DNA from: Apostichopus japonicus
Lineage: Eukaryota > Echinodermata > Holothuroidea > Aspidochirotida > Stichopodidae
Direction: 5' to 3'
DNA: 64,000 nucleotides
Assembly (NCBI RefSeq): GCF_037975245.1
Contig: NC_092567.1
Location: 2,393,714 to 2,457,713 of the forward strand
The notes below the pieces were generated by a model. It was given only the letters and a program-made list of their open reading frames with translations. It made no database searches and had not been told where the DNA came from. Positions 1 to 15,400 of this stretch are shown here, in pieces; position 1 is the stretch's first letter; every line of letters begins with the position of its first letter. Made by a program: the position numbers and the translations under genes.

Positions 1-3000
1 ATAATCATGGAATTTAGAACTGTATTGAAAAGCAAATCATGTCATTGTTATTACTGAATGTCTATGACATTGTTTTAGTTTGATTTGAATATCACAATTA
101 ATGGTATAACGATAGACAGCCAGTCATTGTTATTATTATAACATTTAACAATATTCTTCTAATATTCACTGTATTACGCGTGAGTAATATCAAAGATTAA
201 TTCATAACATAGAAATAGGAGGAACGAAATAAAGCAACTAAATCTTGAAAAAAAAGTAAAATTAATAAATGGATCAAGAAGAATGCAACCTAACAATTAA
301 TGACTAAATATATCAATATGTAGAGCAAGTATTATATATAGTCTTAGAATTGTTCTAAATTGAAGGAATATATCGGAGTATAAAGATAATAAAGAAGATC
401 TAAATTAAAACGAAACCAGTAGAATCATTTATAAGGCGCATTAAAAAAACAATGAAAGAATAAAATGAAGAGTAAAAGTTATGTAAAAAAACAAGACTGT
501 ATATGAAGCAATTATTGAAGGTAAAATGTAATATTTCAAAACTAAACTAAACTAATATTTAGTACTTTAATATCAACGGAAGGTAAATATAGACGATACA
601 ATATTAAGGAAAGTCCAACGGTTGCTATGGTTACTTGATTAGTGGAATATTAAAGTGTTTTACGTCATCACCCAATACGGTATTATAATATTCATGCCCA
701 CATGTACCAGCTATTAACCAACAACTGTATTCCAATATTGGATACAATCTGATGTACTTGGAGGTTGTGGAGTTATGCAATATAAAATGTTGGCCCTTCC
801 CAAAAAGTGGGCCCAATTAAACTTTGCGCTCAAATGGTCCCACAAATATTGGGGCCTACAACTTCGGGTCCAAAAGTGAATCACCTCATTAATATTCATA
901 AAGTCAGCGCTAACAAATAGGGCACACCTTCTTACTAAAATACATCTACATTTAGCAAGTATGACAAATATCCATCACTCCGTTGTTTAGTTATCGCGGA
1001 TCCAGGCAAGTGTCAGAGAAGCACACACAGACACACAACATCATCATCGTTTACAGGTTTCTTTTGCCTCCGACAAGGAATCAAAAATAGGAAGAGGGGT
1101 GTCTATTTTTCTTTTGCAAACTTGGTATGCACTGAATTATGGGTATAGCTATTATCACATACCCTAAAACAAAGTCGGGATCTTTTCCAAACCAAAGTCA
1201 AACCAAGTAAGAGAAAACATGAAAAAAAAAAAAAAAATGCTGTCAGTGACATCACACTTGACATCACACCTGCTATGACGTCACACCTGTTTGCTTCAAG
1301 TTCACTTATATTACAAATTGTGACAATTTCAGCTATCGATATCTCAAAAATGCAAGGCAGGAATTGGATGCTTATTATATGATAATCAAATACATTTTCC
1401 CTGTACTATCCTTTTAAGATTTGTCACGTCATCCTATTGTCTTCATGTTAAGAACGACAAAACATTGGAACAGAAAGAAATGAAGAAAATGCTGACATAG
1501 AACAAACATGTCACAGATATTAATTAATATCACCTCTAAGTTCTTGTAGATATATTTAATAACACACTGGTATTGTAGATAACCAATGAATGTCACTTAG
1601 TCTTAACAATGAACGTGGCTCTACTCTTTGTTAGATTTTAGACAATACGTAATCGATACGTCACAGTTTACATCAAATGTAGTAAAAGGAAGAACGAAGA
1701 AACAGTTTAATCATGCACAGTATGTACATATCTTAATCAAAACATTCCAAACATGTCTGCTTAAAAAAAATAAGTTTAGAAGTATTAACATAATTAGACG
1801 TATAATTAATTTTCTGAGTAGTCAAGTGTTTGTCGGGGTAGAGGTGGGGGGAGTGGGTGGAATGTAAAGATATGGGTCTGGAATTGGGATGAATCATAAC
1901 ATTACATACAATTGGACCAATGAAGGATGTTATACCCTGCACACGAGGAGTGCGTGGAGAGCGAGAGCAGGTCCAGTAATATCTGATCAGGGAGTAGGTG
2001 AACAAACCTTCATCTTCCTTTACACAAGTAACGATGACTTTGTTACATATTAATTTAAATTGTAAAAAAAAGTACTGCACATAACCGTTTAATTCCCATT
2101 CTACAAATTAGCGTTCTGGTTGTGGTGCCAATAACTACTATAACATGTACTTGGTCACCATTGTGGTGGGTCTAACCCCTCAAACCCCCTCCCCCTCCCC
2201 CACTCTCCCCTCCCCCTCTCCACACACACTAAAAGTAAGAAAAGGAATATGCTCTCTTTCTTCTCTCTCATCATAGTTGACATCTAAGAAAATATAGTCT
2301 CCTATACTGATGACGTAGTGATTGATGGATGACGTCATTAGTAGTTTAATTGGCTCTTAGCAAGTTTGCCTTTGGCTTAGAGAGTAAACGAATTTAGAGT
2401 TAGAAAAGAAAGCATATATGGACAGTAATATTATTTTTGAAACGTTAGAAATTACTTCGTACATGGAGAAACACTAAATATCACTCCTTTTTTGGACTAT
2501 AACAATTAAAGACAGAAATTCCCCTTAAGTAATTCTTTAAACAAATTTAAATTAAACAGAACTCTTTCCAATTTCACTTCTTTATTTTGTATTGAATTGT
2601 TAACATTATTGTACAACCTAACCTCTCGACAAGATCCATTCACAATGAATGTAAAAGTTACAGTCTTCATCAAGTCACCATTCCATTGTCTTGAGAATAT
2701 AGGCATTTGATGACGTCACAATCATAATGGACTAGTTGCATCTGTATAATACTGGAGCTCTATCTGGCGCTGTTTCTAGTATTTGGGAGATATTAACAGT
2801 TTGAACCTAAAATCTAAATTAGATTCTTTCTCACTAAAATTACTGCATCAATTTGAGAATGATGTCATAGTCCTGCTGATAATTGGCATCGCCAGATGAA
2901 CATGCAGTTTGCATTGAGCTGTAAAATAAAGATAAAATGATATATATCAGGTTATATTGGTATCATAATAATTAGTCAAAAAGTATACTTATTAGTAGAA

Positions 3001-3304
3001 TAATGGGGAAGTGTTACCTAAGCAACCCCCTTCCCCGGAAAAAAGCGCCAACAATACCATGAGCCTACAATTAATTTAACTCACCAGCTAAACAAAACAC
3101 CGCGACACAGTAAACAAACAAACGATGTTTATGTTAATGGAAGGAACTTATCACTCATTTCTATACAAATAATCAGGGATCAGTTATGTTAATGAAATAT
3201 ATGATAAAACCAATTACAGTTGAAGCAAATGATATTAGTGACCAGAAAAAAATAGATAATCACAAACATAGGAATACCAATTATGGTTAATGGTGGAGAT
3301 TCAT
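1..3304. other. Non-coding, downstream of the NLR-like gene
   Basis: AT-rich sequence with a C-rich stretch near 2180-2215 and three TGACGTCA sites (1276, 2330, 2711). The longest open frame (115 codons, minus, 1733-2080) has no recognisable domain or splice context. Nothing else seen. Confidence 0.6.
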
Positions 3305-3310
3305 TTTAAT
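3305..3310 (-). promoter_or_regulatory. Candidate polyadenylation signal (ATTAAA) of the NLR-like gene
   Basis: ATTAAA on the minus strand about 100 bases past the stop codon. The nearest canonical AATAAA on this strand is at 2586-2581, about 820 bases past the stop. Which one is used cannot be decided from sequence. Confidence 0.25.
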
Positions 3311-3408
3311 ATATTAAAATTTTACCATTAAAAATAGCAGACAATCACTGTTAACAAATACAATGTTAAATACCAAAGTAGAGAGTATTCAGCTGTATTG
3401 ACTTGCAG

Positions 3409-3471
3409 TTACTTGCGCCTTGCCCGGTTGAAGTTCGCCAAGCTCAACTGATAACTCTCCTCATAGAATCC
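3409..3471 (-). CDS. Terminal coding exon of the NLR-like gene
   Basis: A polypyrimidine tract and TTGTTTAG acceptor precede the exon. It encodes GFYEESYQLSLANFNRARRK followed by TAA. The basic RARRK end is the natural C-terminus in this model; a 3' UTR follows at lower coordinates. Confidence 0.7.
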   Translation of the reverse strand, partial: GFYEESYQLSLANFNRARRK

Positions 3472-6400
3472 CTAAACAAAAGGAAAAAATAAGTAATGAA
3501 TATGTATAAGATAACACAGAAACAAAGACAATGCAATATATAGTTAAATGTTGTAAATAATCATCATATGCATCCATTTTAAAAGTGTTATTTCAGATAA
3601 ATCGATTCATGTTACATTAAACTTTGCATGTTTCAAATGTCTTGGAAATTGTTGTCCTGTTCATTACTATTATTTCAGTTATTAGGGATTATTAGGGATT
3701 CCTAACGAGTACGTCTTGCGAATATTTTGTTACTGAACATGATATACGCATGAAGGCGTAATTCATGAAACCATGGTCACTTATGCTGTGGTCGTATTGA
3801 TTCCAAGGATTTGTAAAAATTGAATTCTATATAAAGTTCTACTGTTTGCTTGAAATATTCCAAATAAGTATATAAATAACAAAATGAATAACACATGTCA
3901 ACCCATATTGACTCACAACACGAGGATATAATCCTTTCCCAATCTATAAAAAGATTTCTGTGTAAAACAAGATTACTGTACAAGAATCGGTTCACTTATC
4001 TCCACCCCACCCTCTTCCCTGCCGGTAACCATCAAATGACCTATTCAGGGGATTTCCGCTTGATATCACGATGACTCAATCAATGCATCCCAATGTACTA
4101 TCACACATTGGTGCGATAAAGGGAAATGTTCCGTCCTGTTTATAAGCTGATCCAGTCAAGCTGAGTATCCATTTTCAATTAAATTGCAAAGTTTAACATT
4201 CTCATTGTTATGAAAGTTCGACAATCCCTTTCAAACATTAATTTAATCGTTACAGAAACATATCCAGGTCACTCATCTCTCATGATGTGTTTTTCTTAAG
4301 AATTCACAAATGTAGGAGCCAAATCAAATTGGACATTGGCTCATGTAATTATGCAATAGAAAGGTAAGAGTTCAGGAGATGGTGAATAGTGCAGCATTCT
4401 TAGGGTGTTAAAATGACCAATATACTCCGTTCTGAAGGTAACCTGAGCTTGATCCATTAAATGTGGTTTATATATTCCCAGCTGGACCAACCACTCTCCC
4501 TTCTTCCTGTAGAACTTTGAAGCCAATCGTAACATTTTGTGTAAAAGTTAAGTAAAATATTGTGTAGGCCGTGTCACTATCTGACGATCATACTGTTGTA
4601 CCTTTAATAAGTAAATTCCCTGAATTGATCATTATTGACATCTAACGGGATAATTATATGAGTTGGTTCTTTTGACCATGCTAGACCGGGTTCTGCTTTA
4701 TGTTTTGTTTTGACGGAACTTTTGTTATCAATAGATTAGTTTATCTTCAGTGGAAGCTTTTAACAGTTTAGGGGTTAATTATAAATGCATATTATAGTGC
4801 GAAATACAGTTTAAGTGTAAAATGCGAAAGACAGACTATTTCTCTCTAGTGTTGCCTTATTTTCCAAAACGATACTTTATTGAACCAGTCTAAATAACCG
4901 TCCCTATAACATTAGGTTAAGAGGGAACGGTGGGAGAGGAAGGGGGGGGGGGGGTAGGACGGACTCAGACCAATGTTCAGGGGTGCTGATAGCGCTACCG
5001 TGTGAATGTTCCCACGGTCAAGAGCTCGCTTAATGCCCATAGTCAGTGGTCTAGTTGGACCCGGAGTGTTAGCTCATAGTTAAAGCTGGTGCCTTCCAAC
5101 CATAAGGTCCCCAGTTCGAGTCACTCCAAGATTTATGTGTGTCGTCCAGTAACAGAGTTGTTGACAGTTGACAATTCATCATCATGGACGTTAAATATGA
5201 ATTTAAGAGACTGACTTCGGTCAGCTTGCGGCTTTGATAAGCCAATAAGGCTTCTTCGCGAGTTCCTGCTTGTAGGAGGATCTAAATACAATACATACAT
5301 GCATGTTGCCTAAGAAGCCTTATAAACACTCCTGAATTAAGTTTAAAAGTATTTGATGCACCCCGGATCCTCAATGCAAAAATATACACAACTATAGTGA
5401 TAGAAAATCAGTTCCGAAAAGTAATTCGCGATCATAATATACTCTTGTCCCCTTCCCGTAGCATCCGGGCATCTATGGTCACCATAGTACCATTATCTGG
5501 GAACTTTTAGTTTGCTGGTATAGTAGGCATAGTAACAGTAAGACTTGATCTTGATTTGTTTTTTCAGAGAGATGAGATGGGAGAGATTGGAGAAATTGAA
5601 GAGATAATAATAGTGAGTGAAGAAGAGACAAAGATTTTGTTGGTTTGGACAAAGAGGATCAAAATGAAAACCCTGTCGAAACAAGAAATTGAAGCCAGAT
5701 TACTTTCTTACAAATCCGGAACGATGAATGAGATATCAAGATACTTGGAAGCTGTACCACATTGTAGACAATACGAACTGGAAAACACTTTTAGTGTCAC
5801 ATGATGCAAATGATTTGACAGATATATGTTCTATTTGCTCATTTTTCGCTCTATTGTTTTGACTTTACAATGAACGTGAATCCAGCGTTAACCATAAAAG
5901 TCGCACAATTAATCAAAATGAATGTCACGTAAAACACGAATTACCTGCTTTTATTTCTTACTAAATTGTTAGTTTCTCTGTACAGTATCAGTATAGCGTT
6001 TCATAATTCAAAATGAAAGGTAATCCGGACGTTGAAGGGTGAAACTGACCGATGTTTATGAAAGTATTTTTAACGTTTTGACGGGTTAATGTTCGACATC
6101 CAAGGGCAATTTGCATCCTTTATGCATTAATATATGAAAATAGCTATAGATCTAGGTAATTAATTATAATGTTCCTGTATCTCCATGGTAACACCTTACC
6201 GTTTGGCCCAATATTTCTACAGACCCTATATGTCAAGATGTATTACAACGATTTTAACTATGAGTGACTTCTTAACTTCGCCGAAGAAAGTTGGTGGATA
6301 AAAGACGTCCATGAAGAGGGATGAGGTGTTGTTAATTTAACTTTTTCATCTAACTTTGGGTAACAAAATCTAGTTTTAAACAACGTAGTCGGACGAATCC

Positions 6401-9400
6401 TCCCTTCCTCCCACCGCCTTGAAACAATGGAACTACGAGCCGCTAGTTTTATGCCTTAAGGAGAAATACTTCATCACGTCAACTCATCCGTCGCATGCAT
6501 GGTGGGTAAACATCCAATTTCCCTTAGTAAAATTTCGTATACACAATGCGTTATGTAGCAGTAATACACCTTAGCTGCAAGTGTACGCTGACGTCGTATT
6601 TGAAAATAATTTAAACGAGACCTACGAGGAAAGATAAAACGTGCCTTGAAATCAGCTTTTATGTTCTTTCTGAACAAACATTGACATGATACTATACGCC
6701 CATAACAATATTATTTGTTAGCTGGATAAGTCAGACATATAATGTAACAAATTGAATTAAACAGCAAAATGGAACCTCCTTAGTTGGTGTTATATGTGTC
6801 ACCTGTTTATAAATGTGTTTAGGCAACAGCATGTTCATGATCAATGTTTTCATTTATTTTCAAAAATAAAATTTCATGTAGAGGCAAAAATATGTAAAAT
6901 TGTAATTCATTGCTAGCTCATTTTGACTAACATTAGAAAGGTTTGGTACAATATTCAGAAATTAGCTTTCCTATTGCAAGAAGAAAGAAAAAAGAATAAA
7001 AACTACCATAAACAATATTACTGTAACATGTTGTGCTAATAAATAATCAATTAATTGGGATATGAACCAGCGTAAACCATCTCGAAATCTTACTTGAGGC
7101 TTTGAACTGACACACATTTGGAAAGTATATTGCTCAATAAATGTTTTTTTTTTTAAAAGTTGATGTTGGAAGAGAGTCGACTCTCATGCACGCAGCTTCA
7201 TCTCAAATCACTATAGTGTCGTTAGCTACATACGCCATTGCTATCATGTCTTTTATATAAGCGGACCCGAAGTGGAACTTGATTGATGCACCCCTCCTAC
7301 ATTTAATCCACTCTGTAATGGATTACGGTATGACGTCATCACTCAGTCACTAAAACATCAACCGTTCATTACTACTAGTTTCCTTATATGTCATACAACA
7401 ACAGTTCGCTACCAGATAGTGATTTTATGACACAGTGTATGCTCTCGTTTCACAATGATTCATGATGCTATCACCCAACGGATACCCTCCTAAACCATCC
7501 GCAACTCCTCCCCGACCCCAGGGAATGATTTTATTATATTAAAAAATACCGGAATAGAGATTTATGGTAGATTTGAGTATAGACTTCTACAGTTAGCCCT
7601 TTGTGTGTAGAGAAAACTGTTACCCTATAAAAGTGAGATTACAAATGTTTATTTTTTCATATCAGTTCCTTTCACGGTTAATAAACTGTGGAAAAAATGT
7701 CAGGGAGAAATTAATGAACAAAGGATTTTCTACAAGAAATTTAAAATATCTTCTTGATACTTTTTGAATTGCTCACGAATTATGATATGCACATCAGCAG
7801 AGTAAAATAAAATAATCATGAAGCATCTGCCGGTGGGAGGGGATTGACAGTTTAAAAGTTATTTTCCAATATTGTGTGAGGCTTGTAACACACCGTAACA
7901 CCGGACTAAACTTATTTTAAAGTCTATCCGTTTCTTTGTTTATCATTTCTTTGACTGTGTGTGCGGAAGGAAGATTATTTAGACCGCATCTAAACTTGAC
8001 ATTGAGAACAGTGCTATCACCAGTACGAGGTATAAACTTGTAACTGACCTATCTAAATTCCCTGTTCGATAAACAACAATTATAAATGTTTCCCCATGAT
8101 GAGAAACAAAATCTAATACTCTTTTGTTTAATTTATTTGTCTGTTATTAAAATTACCGTTACTAGTTAACAGGAGCATGAATCTATGTCGCTCTTACCTT
8201 TTCTCCTGGAAGATTGCCCTTATCGTCACAGGCCTGAAAGGAAGATAAATATTATATCTCATGAGATTTTAAAATTAAATTTCAGGAAAATATTATATGG
8301 CGAAGCAAAAAATGTATAAATTAGTATGATATATCTTCACAAATATCACAGTAAACGATTCCTGGCAGGTAAACGCACATCTGTATTGAACACACTAAAG
8401 TCAATAAAGGAGACAGACTCGCCAATGTTAGATGCACGGACTTCATAACATGAATATCAACATCAGCTTTATAGGGAATACATAGTTAGTTTTAAACCCG
8501 TCATCAACCACTTTGTGACGTAATCAAACGCTGAGTGACGTCATAATGATGTCACTCAGCGAGAGTACGGGCACGCTAAATTCATCGAATTTTGAAGGTG
8601 CTCAGATGCCAAATGCTGGCACTTGTGTAGTTTTTTAAGCATACACACATGTACTAGTTTTGATTACAATATACATTTTTTTTTAGTGAAATATATTACG
8701 TACCTGGTAAAAGTTATGAGTTTGTTTCAAAGAGATTTTGCAAGGGACCGATTGGGAGCCTTAAGTAATTTTTTCGCATGCGTAACTGATGCTTTATTAG
8801 TCTGTATGATTTTGGCATAGGCTAAGCCCAATTTATGTTGAATATATTGTTAGGAATGTCGGGATTTTAGATGAAATTAGTGCTGGGCGCGATTCACGAT
8901 TTTTAAGACAGTGCTGGGCGGTAATTTGTAATGCTGTGCGGGGCCGCCCAGCGTGGGCACATCCCTGCGTTCCTTAAAAATGAAATAAAAACCTTAAATT
9001 GAATATTTTAGTTAAACGTTTAGGTAATCACCTCTCCCTTAATTTTCTAGTATGTTAAAGTACATCAAGGTGATTCAACCTAGCTAAAAAAAATCCATGT
9101 GTTTCTTAGTTTCAAGTTAAACCCAGAAACGTCCTTTTATACATAAGCCTGCTTGGACCCACACATTCATATCAGTCACGTATATATACATAAATATAAA
9201 ACAATCAAGAAATATAATCAATATGGGTCCCTCAAATCCCATTACACCTCTAACTACTAGAACCTATAGTCACATTTAATGATTGTTGTATTGCTGCGTG
9301 CAGTGACGTCAGACTTAAACATTTTAGAGATGAAAATTATCCATCGATATTTTTACCAATCAAACATTTTTGACTGAGACGGCTTGGAAGAGAGATACTG

Positions 9401-12400
9401 GAAGCACAATAGATTCATTTCGCTTTATATGTTCTTGTCTGTCTGAATATTATCTACTTCAAAATTGAGAATTTGTATTGATTCACAAGACAATTACTTC
9501 CATAAGGAGAGCACATAGGAGTCTACATGCAGAGAAAGAAGGACAACAATAATAAGGAAATAAGACGAAAGTACTGGAGTACGAACGTGGAAGGGAGACT
9601 TCCTTTAGTTTCATTTATTTGTACCATACCTCATATTATTTATACCATACCTAGTAACAAGGGTATCTGACGTATACGTTGTATTGGACGATACATACAT
9701 CCTGGACAAATAAGTCATCGTCGTTGGACAAATGAACATTAACACAATATATAATTATCGTTACTTCAGTTCTGGACCTAGCCCCCCCCCCCCCCCCCCG
9801 CCATTAGAATCTGTTATGAAGATGCTTTTCCATCTTTAATATGTTCATTTACATATTACACATTAAACCAGAGAAAGTATGCTATAACGATAATTAGGCA
9901 ATACATGGATTTTTATGACCGATCGTCTTTAATTGGGTTCAAGTTTACTGAATCAGAATAATATAAGTAAGTGCTACGTGTGATTACATTAATTACCACG
10001 TTTGCGCACAAGTCTATCTAACATTTACAGTTTTATAAGGTTTCGTTTCATGTTAAATTAATAACATAATACAACAACAGATATGGATGCTTCAGGAACA
10101 CATGAATATGTTTCCAAATCAGATGAAAGGGCGTTGAAAGAGAGTAGTAGGGACAGTTTATTTCTAGCACCAACAAAATACAACTTGATGAAGACTTTGT
10201 AATAACGTCATGGGGACTTTCTAACACTTAATGTGAGCGTGACAGAGGTACACACTTGACAACATGTAAGAGTGTCGGGAAAATGAAGATCATATCCTAG
10301 ATTAACGCTCTGACCTACCGTGACCTGTATTACATACTAATGTCCCATAACTCACTGATCTGTCACAGTTTACAACAATGTATACAAAAAAACAACTGAA
10401 TCTTTATGTCAATATCTGAAAGTTAGAATTTCAACAAAACTAGTTAAGTCTCTATAGCTATGCATACTGTAGCACTTTCATCCAAGTATACGAACATGTC
10501 TTAGCCCCCGTATCGACTGCAACAGAATACATATAGCAATATACTATATATATGACTATGTGTTGTATTTTATACCAGGCAGTCGTATCTGTAAATCAGC
10601 TTAGTCTGTATTTCAGACAAATCCCTCTCATGACATCGTCAAAGGTGATATTTTAGTTAAAGCATTGCTTATACCATTTCGATTGCGAGGGATAATTCTT
10701 TCATCAATAACAGTGTATAAAAAAAATTAGATTAAAAATCCCCATAATTATAATCTGCAACATTAACAGCTCTTTCGTTAACTAATTATTCCTTTAAGCG
10801 TTTTGATTGGACAATACCTATTATATTGAGAAGACATGCACTATTCGTATGGAACACCCATTGTATCTTGCACTTAAGGTATTTTAGTTAAAGCCAACAG
10901 AAATTTACACAATCTTAATATCTTGCCCCAAAGAATGAAATAGAGCCCTTCAGTTATTTCTTCTTTGCGTTGCTGTAAAGTTTATTCAAACAGAATGACT
11001 AGAATCCTTTTTGTCTACTGCACATATAATAGCACTTTAACAAAATGCAGAAAGCAATATACGACAAAGGCTTAGAATATGTATATCTGCGACGCAAAAA
11101 ATAGATTCATGTACGTGATCTTTTTCAACATTGTGTCCGTTTACAGCCGGCGTCACAAAATACGTGTCCAGTTCTTTAGTTACTATGGTATCTAGACAAC
11201 AGAACGAAGCAGTAGTATAATTGCTCCCACATGCTGACTGGTAATATAGTTTTCTTGTGTAATTGTGCGTGGGAAGTGACTTAATCACGGCTCCACCGAA
11301 TCATCGGTAATGATTTACTCCACAGAGCGAATCTTGTGCCACTAAAAATATATTTGCAAGACCTTCTTCTAAAGTTTATTTCAAACCACGAATATAATAT
11401 TTTCACAAATTACAAAATAGTCTTCATTTTTTTTTCTTCATTTTATCATTAAACGTATCACTTCTTCCTTCACGTATATCAATCGCCAAAATGTCCACCA
11501 TTGCACTCTGGAAAACAGTGAGTTGGATGTTCAAAAGCAATTTCGTTTATCTATGCACTCCACACACAAATAATAGGCAATAAAAAAACAGTTTCTGGTA
11601 TGACTTTAAAACCATACTAAGAACAACAATGTTGAATCGCGCTGCTTCGCATCGGTCACCATCCGTTACACTACCAGTTCATCCTCATTTCTGACCTAGA
11701 AACTACAGGTAGTTAATGTATTATACACATGGGTGTACGTGGAACCATCGCAGAAACATTTACCTTGATAAATTTGAGTTAATAATTGAGTAAGATTGAA
11801 CTTAGAAGAAAGAGTAGAAAATGTGTACTTTGTACTTTGTGTTGTTTTTGCGACAATCTGCTGGAAGCAAACTTGACCGTTAAAAGGAATGAGAAGGACT
11901 TGAACACATAATGTTACTTCAGTCCACCAGGGAAGATTAAAGTAAGTTTTTTAACAAACAAATATCTATGACACTAAATTTATAGGACACAAATTGCCTA
12001 AATCTGGTTAAACGACAAATAATTCACTAATCATTAGCAGTCACGTGATTGTGACAACATATCTAGATATCTTAGTTAGTTGCAGGGTATCCAATAATTA
12101 TGCGAATACTTCAGGGTTTGGTCAATTTACAACCTACAGTGTGACGTAATAGGCAGCTTTATTTAATGGAAGACTAACTTCTCCTAACACCAGAGAAAAC
12201 GAAGAAAATGAGCATAACCAGTGAAATCCAGGGAGCCTGCTACAAAGACAAATATGCAAGGGCAACTACAGTAAGCTACAGGGTCGGCTAAACGGACTGT
12301 TTTCACGACTGTTGTATGTGTTATGATGAACATTTGCCCTGAAATTAAATGAACATAAACAAGGACGGTGCAACATGATTGACAACATTCTACGGTTTCA

Positions 12401-15400
12401 CATGTAATGAACATCGAGATGGTGACGTAAAAGCGGGATATGTTCAGTGCATTCATTTAGGTGGAGATATTATTTGATTAAGATATTTGTTAATGTCATT
12501 GATTTTTACTACAGCTAAGTTTTGGTTCAGAAGAATAATACCAATGTTTCACGAGGATTTATAGTGGTATGTTGGAAACGTTAAGCAGCGTCGGTTATGT
12601 CAATTATGTTGCTTTAAAGTCATACACGCTACTAGTGTTCTACTAAATGTTGAAATGATATGCTCGGTTGTAAATTATCATACCAATTTTCATGATTAAC
12701 TTACAGACTTTATGACAAAGATATATTTTAAAGATATGTATTTCTGTTAACATCCAGAGTTTTATAAGTTTGTTTCTACGTTTGGAATAAACGTGATACA
12801 AAAGGTTCCGTAAGTTGTTCCTATATTATTTGGCGCCCTCAAACATCCACCCAATCCTAGAGACTAACAATAAGTAATGCATGAGGCTGGAAGGTCCGGG
12901 TGTGGCAATAAACTATCATTAACACTTGAAGATAATTATCAAGATAAAATAAACAATTAGCGGGTGACAAATTTGGAATATTTAAATCAGATTACCAGTT
13001 ACCGACTATACCGTTATTGGGACCACTCCACTCCAAGCCCCCACCCCGGATCCTGACACCTTCAAAATCGTCTTATGTATGTACACGCGGGAATTAATAC
13101 GAATGTCTGTCTTATATTTATATTTAATCAAGTGATTGTATATGTTTTTTAACCATGATATCCGTACAAGAAAACAACTAAGCGGGTAAGGATAGCTACA
13201 CATATATACTACAGAGTTTCTGTTTTCTAATTTCTTCCCATTTTACACGAATACAATTATTATACCCCCCCCCCACCCTTTCAACATAAAAGAGTATTAT
13301 ATCGGAACCCTTGAAATGTCAGTAATTAAAATAGCTCCTCTTCCCTTCATATGACCAAGACCATGGCAAGCATTACCATTCAGAAGAATATACCAGAGTT
13401 TATTGGTTTCAAATGAAACCAGATCCATCCTTTCATTATATCTAGGCCTGCTGGACCCACAGACTTATGTCAGTCACGTAAACACTATCTGGATAATAAT
13501 TTAAGCAAGTGATTCTTCAAATGCCCAGAAGCTTTCTAAGCAACATAATTTGTGGGACACAGTATTGTCTGAATCTGAATAAACGATGCATAACTCACTA
13601 ATAAGTAGCAGTCATTTGATTGAAACAACATATTTATATCTCTTAATTAGTTGCAGGAGTGTCCAGTTATGTGTGAATATTATATGGATTGGTCAACGTT
13701 ATAACCTATTACGTAGCAGTCAGCTTTATTTAATTTTTTTAAAACGTTTACGCAGTGACTTCATTCTCAACAGTATTTGAGTTAAACACTACGAAAGTAT
13801 AGAAATCAACTTAAGCTAAGTTTTTAGAGTCAAATTCCACATACATTTGTTCCTGTTACTAACTTCCAAATTTTCCCCATTACCATCCTGTGCTTTTGAC
13901 CAATTCGCAAAGTACCATAGCAATGATTATATTTAATTTGATTAGTAATTACCTCAATCAAGACCATCGATTAAAAGTACTATATCTGTTAGTGTTATAA
14001 TACTGCATGGAAGACTCACGTCTCACACCAACAGAAACAACTAAACTAAACATGACCAGTTAAAACCAGGGAGCTGCTACAGTAAGATATATGGTCAGTT
14101 AAACGGACTGTTACGACTGTTGTTATGTGTTATGATGAACAATTACACAGAAATTATAAGAACAGACCTGTTCAATATGATTTATAACATTCTATGGTTT
14201 CATCTCAGAATAGGCGTGAAGTTTATTGGATGCAAATTCACAACCTCGAATATTGATAAAACGGCATGTGTCAAAACGATTGCACAATATATAGCAAACT
14301 TGTCCAAAAGTCAATCTTTTAGCTATATCTATATGTTTGAAATATCAAACTGACATGGAAATTGTATATAATATAGAACTGATGAGATTGATTTAGACCA
14401 TGTTCGCAATATTCCATCCGCTCTCCCCCCCCCCCCCCTCACTCCTTGAAAGTAGGAACGTGAAGGTATCTGAAAGTTCTTTCTTTACGTCAGAACTTGT
14501 AATATTAACAGCAATACGTAAACTTCACAGATAATGTATCACTATATTGATTTATTTACCCTTATTGGGAACTGAAAACAGTGCTAGGGCAGCATAACGC
14601 AAACAAGCTGATCAGACTAGCATTATGAGTAATAGCTGAATAAAAGGTGATCAACATCTTTACCTGCCATTGACCGGTTTGTAGATTCAGACGACGATAC
14701 TTGCCAGTGTCGACACTATAAATCCAAACTGATGAAAAACATAAAAGAGAGATATGTTAATGATAAGTGCATCTTTAGTGGTCTGGAATGAAATCATAAA
14801 CATTATGAGAGTATACGTTTTTAAGTTTTATACACTTATCAATGTTTTCGAAAGTTCTTTAAGTAATGCACAAACGTATGAGACTTTGACTACATATTTT
14901 CTGAATCTCTCTCTATCACGAGATAATTGAGTAGCTACTGTATTATACACACATTTGTCAAAAATAGTCAAACATTTACTAGATCGAAGAAAACGTGTTG
15001 TTTACACTGACTACTTCTCTCCTTGAGATTGATCGATGATGACATCATCAACAGTGACGTCACTCCACCATTAACAATGGGAATCTCGATGTGTCCTTTA
15101 AACACAGAACAAGGAACTAGGGTACAATGTGTACGAGTATGAGAAATAATGTTGAGGGGTGGAGATAGAGAGGTTTGTATGTATGTACATTACTCTTAAT
15201 TAATTTAAATAATGAATGTAGGTAGAATCTTAGTAAAGATGTGTTATTGTACAGAAAAATGAAACATTTGATTGCTCGTGATGTTTGTAAAGGTACCCGA
15301 TTTCAAGATATTCAGCTTTATATTACAACGCATTAGTGACATCATCAAAGACCATGAAAAATAATAATTTAAATATTGATAATAGAAAAAGACTAAATGT

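Noticed and set aside
1733-2080. 115-codon minus-strand open frame
   Set aside because: No recognisable domain, no splice sites at useful positions, and the composition is like the surrounding AT-rich DNA.
5063-5127. Functional tRNA gene
   Set aside because: It is followed by a SINE body and tail and has no good anticodon stem.
12184-12456. 90-codon minus-strand open frame
   Set aside because: It lies in the duplicated intronic segment and the paralogous copy at about 14000-14200 does not keep the frame.
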